Shown here: positions 59,464-64,000 of the stretch, in pieces
Layout of the letters: every line of letters starts with the position of its first letter
Position numbering within the stretch: position 1 is the stretch's first letter
DNA from: an uncultured SAR116 cluster alpha proteobacterium
GTDB lineage: Bacteria; Pseudomonadota; Alphaproteobacteria; Puniceispirillales; Marisalimonadaceae
Assembly: GCA_902619615.1 (NCBI GenBank)
Contig: CACNFD010000001.1
Location: 192,501 to 256,500, forward strand
DNA length: 64,000 nt
Reading direction: 5' to 3'
Translations under genes and position numbers: made by a program
The notes under the pieces: generated by a model
The model's database searches: none
What the model saw: only the letters and a program-made list of their open reading frames with translations
What the model was told of the DNA's origin: nothing

Positions 59464-60696
59464 ATGAAAAACATAGCAATAATAGGAGCAGGTATAACTG
59501 GAATAACTACTGCTTACCAACTTCTAGAAAGAGGTTATACTGTATCTGTTTTTGATAAAAACCGTTATGCTGCCATGGAAACTAGTTTTGCAAATGGTGG
59601 TCAATTATCTGCTTGCAACGCTGAAGTTTGGAATAGTTGGTCAACAATAGGTAAAGGTATCCAATGGATGTTGAAAAAAGATGCTCCTCTGCTATTCAGT
59701 CCTAAGTTAAATTTTCATAAAGTTAAATGGATTATTGATTTTATAAGTAATATTCCGAACCACAAAAAAAATACAATTTTAACAGCCAAAATGGCTATAG
59801 ATAGTAGAAATGAATTCAAAAGAATTTTAAAAAAGGAAAAAATCAAACTTGATCTTGAAGAGAAGGGTATCATGCATTTATGTGAATGTTACGCCTCATT
59901 GGAACATGGAAGAAAAGTGAACAAATGGCTTTTAGAAGCAGGATTAGATAGAAGAGAAATTTCTAAAGATGAGATGTTATCAATTGAACCAACGATAAAC
60001 CTTAAAAATTTTATTGGAGGATTTTATACAAAAAGTGATATGTCTGGAGATATCCATAAGTTTACAAAATTACTTGCTGACGCTTGTGGAAGAAAAGGTG
60101 TAAAGTTTTTTTATGAAACAGAAATTATTAAGGTTAATCACGATAACAAACAACCAATACTTACCTTTAATCAATCTAACAATATTCAAAGTCAAAATTT
60201 TGATGGGATTGTAATTTGTGCTGGCGTAAACAGTAAATTTATTGCAAGTGAGTTAGGTGATAAAATTAATATATATCCTGTAAAAGGATATTCAATTACA
60301 ATATTACTCAATGATGAAGAGAGCATAAGAAATGCTCCTTATGTGTCTTTACTAGATGACAAAGCTAAGATTGTATCAAGTAGATTAGGAAAAGACAGAT
60401 TTAGAGTTGCAGGCACAGCTGAATTTAATGGTTATAACAAAGACATAAGGGCAGATAGAATTAATCCTCTTATTAAGTGGTGTAATGAGCTTTTTCCAAA
60501 AGTTTCCACAGAACACGCTATACCATGGGCAGGATTAAGACCTATGACACCTAGCATGGTGCCCAGAGTTGGAAGTGGGAAATTACCAGGAGTATTTTAC
60601 AATACAGGACATGGACATCTTGGTTGGACACTCAGTGCATTTACATCTCAACAAATTTCAGACCATATAATTAGAAAGGATAATATTTTAAACTAA
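59464..60696 (+). CDS. FAD-dependent D-amino acid dehydrogenase / glycine oxidase-like enzyme (DadA family)
   Basis: 410-aa DAO/DadA flavoenzyme. Rossmann FAD site IAIIGAGITGITTAYQLLERGYTVSVFDK, the ETSFANGGQLSACNAEVW block, VYPLKGYSITI-type PVKGYSITILL and the C-terminal GLRPMTPSMVPRVG...NTGHGHLGWTLS signature, all closely DadA-like. It oxidatively deaminates an amino acid and passes electrons to the respiratory chain. The glycine riboswitch directly in front indicates that glycine, or a D-amino acid metabolised with it, is the substrate or signal. It ends 2 bp from convergent gyrB. Exact substrate is inference. Confidence 0.88.
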   Translation: MKNIAIIGAGITGITTAYQLLERGYTVSVFDKNRYAAMETSFANGGQLSACNAEVWNSWSTIGKGIQWMLKKDAPLLFSPKLNFHKVKWIIDFISNIPNHKKNTILTAKMAIDSRNEFKRILKKEKIKLDLEEKGIMHLCECYASLEHGRKVNKWLLEAGLDRREISKDEMLSIEPTINLKNFIGGFYTKSDMSGDIHKFTKLLADACGRKGVKFFYETEIIKVNHDNKQPILTFNQSNNIQSQNFDGIVICAGVNSKFIASELGDKINIYPVKGYSITILLNDEESIRNAPYVSLLDDKAKIVSSRLGKDRFRVAGTAEFNGYNKDIRADRINPLIKWCNELFPKVSTEHAIPWAGLRPMTPSMVPRVGSGKLPGVFYNTGHGHLGWTLSAFTSQQISDHIIRKDNILN

Positions 60697-60698
60697 TT

Positions 60699-63134
<2,436 letters not shown>

Positions 63135-64000
63135 TTAAATATCTCCAGATTTAAAGTTATAATTACCATCGAAACTTTCCTTAACCTTTGGAAGATTTAT
63201 TTTATGAATAAAACATGGGTATTCTGAAAAAGCATCTTTGCTTGTGCTTGTAAACCAAGATTGACCATGATGCCTAGATAACTCTACAAATAATGCTTTT
63301 CTATGTTTTTTATCTAAATGCTCCACAATATCATCTAACAATAAAATTGGACCCATATTATACTTATTATGCAACATTCTAGCATGAGATAAAATAATGG
63401 AAATTAACAAGAGTTTTTGTTCACCTGTAGACGAAATGTCTAAATTTTTATTATTTTCTCTATTTAAAATTTCTATTTTTGAATTATTAGGACCAGAAAT
63501 AGTTAAATCATAATCTAATCTTGACTTTTTTAATTCTGATCTAATGAAATCTTCTACTTCAACAGCAGGATTTTCTTTAAGTAAACTTTCTATCTTTCCT
63601 TTAATCAAAATACTCACTGAAGGAAAATCTTGAGTTAAATTATTTTTTTTATTTTCTGTTTTGTATAAATGTTCCAGCTCTTCCAATAAGTCTAATCTGC
63701 TAGCAGTAATAGCAATCGACAATTCAGAAATTTTTGACTCTATAGTATCTAACCATATTTTATCACTATCTATTTGCATCAAAATTTTGTTTCTCTGCCT
63801 TAATAATTTTTCATATTTATAGACTCTATTTAAATGTAAATTATCTATGGATAAAGTTAATCTATCAATGAAGCGTCTTTTTTCGTTCATGCTTGTTTGA
63901 AACAAAATACACATTTGCGGCGTAATCCATGAAATATTTAAAACTTTACCCAAAGCACTCAAAGGTTTTTGATCTGAATTGATTTTAGCAATTCTGGATT
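63135..64000 (-). CDS. recF: DNA replication/repair protein RecF (5' end outside the window)
   Basis: C-terminal part of RecF, an SMC-like ATPase loading RecA at gaps. Blocks seen: SALGKVLNISWITPQMCILFQ...NEKRRFIDRLTLSID, the ABC signature region STGEQKLLLISIILSHARML and Walker B ILLLDDIVEHLDKKHRKALF. The frame is open to the window edge (preceding residues SRIAKINSDQKPL), so about 100 N-terminal residues with the Walker A motif lie outside. An in-frame TTG at 63962 is not the start. Followed directly by gyrB. Confidence 0.93.
   Translation of the reverse strand, partial: SRIAKINSDQKPLSALGKVLNISWITPQMCILFQTSMNEKRRFIDRLTLSIDNLHLNRVYKYEKLLRQRNKILMQIDSDKIWLDTIESKISELSIAITASRLDLLEELEHLYKTENKKNNLTQDFPSVSILIKGKIESLLKENPAVEVEDFIRSELKKSRLDYDLTISGPNNSKIEILNRENNKNLDISSTGEQKLLLISIILSHARMLHNKYNMGPILLLDDIVEHLDKKHRKALFVELSRHHGQSWFTSTSKDAFSEYPCFIHKINLPKVKESFDGNYNFKSGDI

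Noticed and set aside
59262-59555. 97-codon open frame covering the glycine riboswitch
   Set aside because: It lies on the aptamers and runs into dadA in another frame; RNA structure explains the sequence, and no protein family is recognisable.

Overview
The window is a gene-dense, very AT-rich (roughly 30% G+C by eye) bacterial chromosome segment. Gene families and order point to a streamlined, probably marine, alphaproteobacterium (SAR11/HIMB59/SAR116-like genome style; I cannot assign a genus). Markers are the rodZ-ispG-hisS-prfA-prmC-DUF4167-clpB run, secA beside ppiC-argJ-mutT-grx, class I lysyl-tRNA synthetase, dnaJ-cobS-cobT-rpmB, DUF1289, DUF1178, argH-lipoprotein-lysA, the TIGR01459-type HAD protein and a twin-TM protein next to the PduO-type adenosyltransferase. 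Nothing in it looks like an island: I see no IS element, prophage, CRISPR array, tRNA or rRNA. No gap without a gene exceeds about 300 bases once the clpB 5' extension and the riboswitch leader are counted.

Layout. 1-9.2 kb: an M23 murein endopeptidase, then leftward clpB, DUF4167, prmC, prfA, hisS and ispG. 9.2-15.5 kb: rodZ-like gene, lysC, ubiG, DUF1178 and secA. 15.6-19.2 kb: rightward ppiC-type PPIase, argJ, mutT, glutaredoxin and nitrilase. 19.2-22.9 kb: leftward accA, xerC/D, a 564-aa exported protein of unknown function and a 46-aa membrane protein. 23-26 kb: aroK, aroB and a CorC-like gene. 26-30 kb: bolA, dnaJ-like gene, cobS, cobT and rpmB. 30-35 kb: pyrD, lysK and the groESL operon, with an RpoH-like promoter and an intrinsic terminator. 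35-42 kb: ctaA, aspS, DUF1289, a DJ-1-like gene and a YnjB/YnjC ABC transporter lacking its ATPase. 42-46 kb: yggT, folD, twin-TM gene, adenosyltransferase, etfBA and a TlpA-like gene. 46-50.5 kb: argH, lipoprotein, lysA, zinc-ribbon protein and YdcF-like gene. 50.5-53 kb: tyrA, hisC and chorismate mutase. 53-59.2 kb: gloB, folB, FolM-like SDR, an orphan ABC ATPase, HAD protein, FAD oxidoreductase, rhodanese and a DMT exporter. 59.2-64 kb: tandem glycine riboswitch with a DadA-like flavoenzyme, gyrB and the 3' part of recF.

Working together: lysC/lysA and argJ/argH serve lysine and arginine synthesis; aroK/aroB, chorismate mutase, hisC and tyrA serve the shikimate and aromatic pathways; folB, the FolM-like reductase and folD serve pterin and C1 metabolism; cobS, cobT and the adenosyltransferase concern cobalamin; clpB and groESL are the heat-shock chaperones. 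The genome is extremely compact: eleven convergent gene pairs meet with gaps of at most 8 bp, many overlapping.

Most notable: (1) a tandem glycine riboswitch in front of a DadA-family amino-acid dehydrogenase, with a visible anti-Shine-Dalgarno helix; (2) two genes, clpB and a DMT exporter, whose conserved N termini can be joined to an ATG only by a -1 shift within the first few codons; (3) a YnjBC transporter without YnjD beside a perfect 27-bp inverted repeat; (4) a chorismate mutase carrying what looks like a prephenate-dehydratase half-lobe remnant; (5) an unknown exported-protein/small-membrane-protein pair. I did not find a clearly new multigene system.
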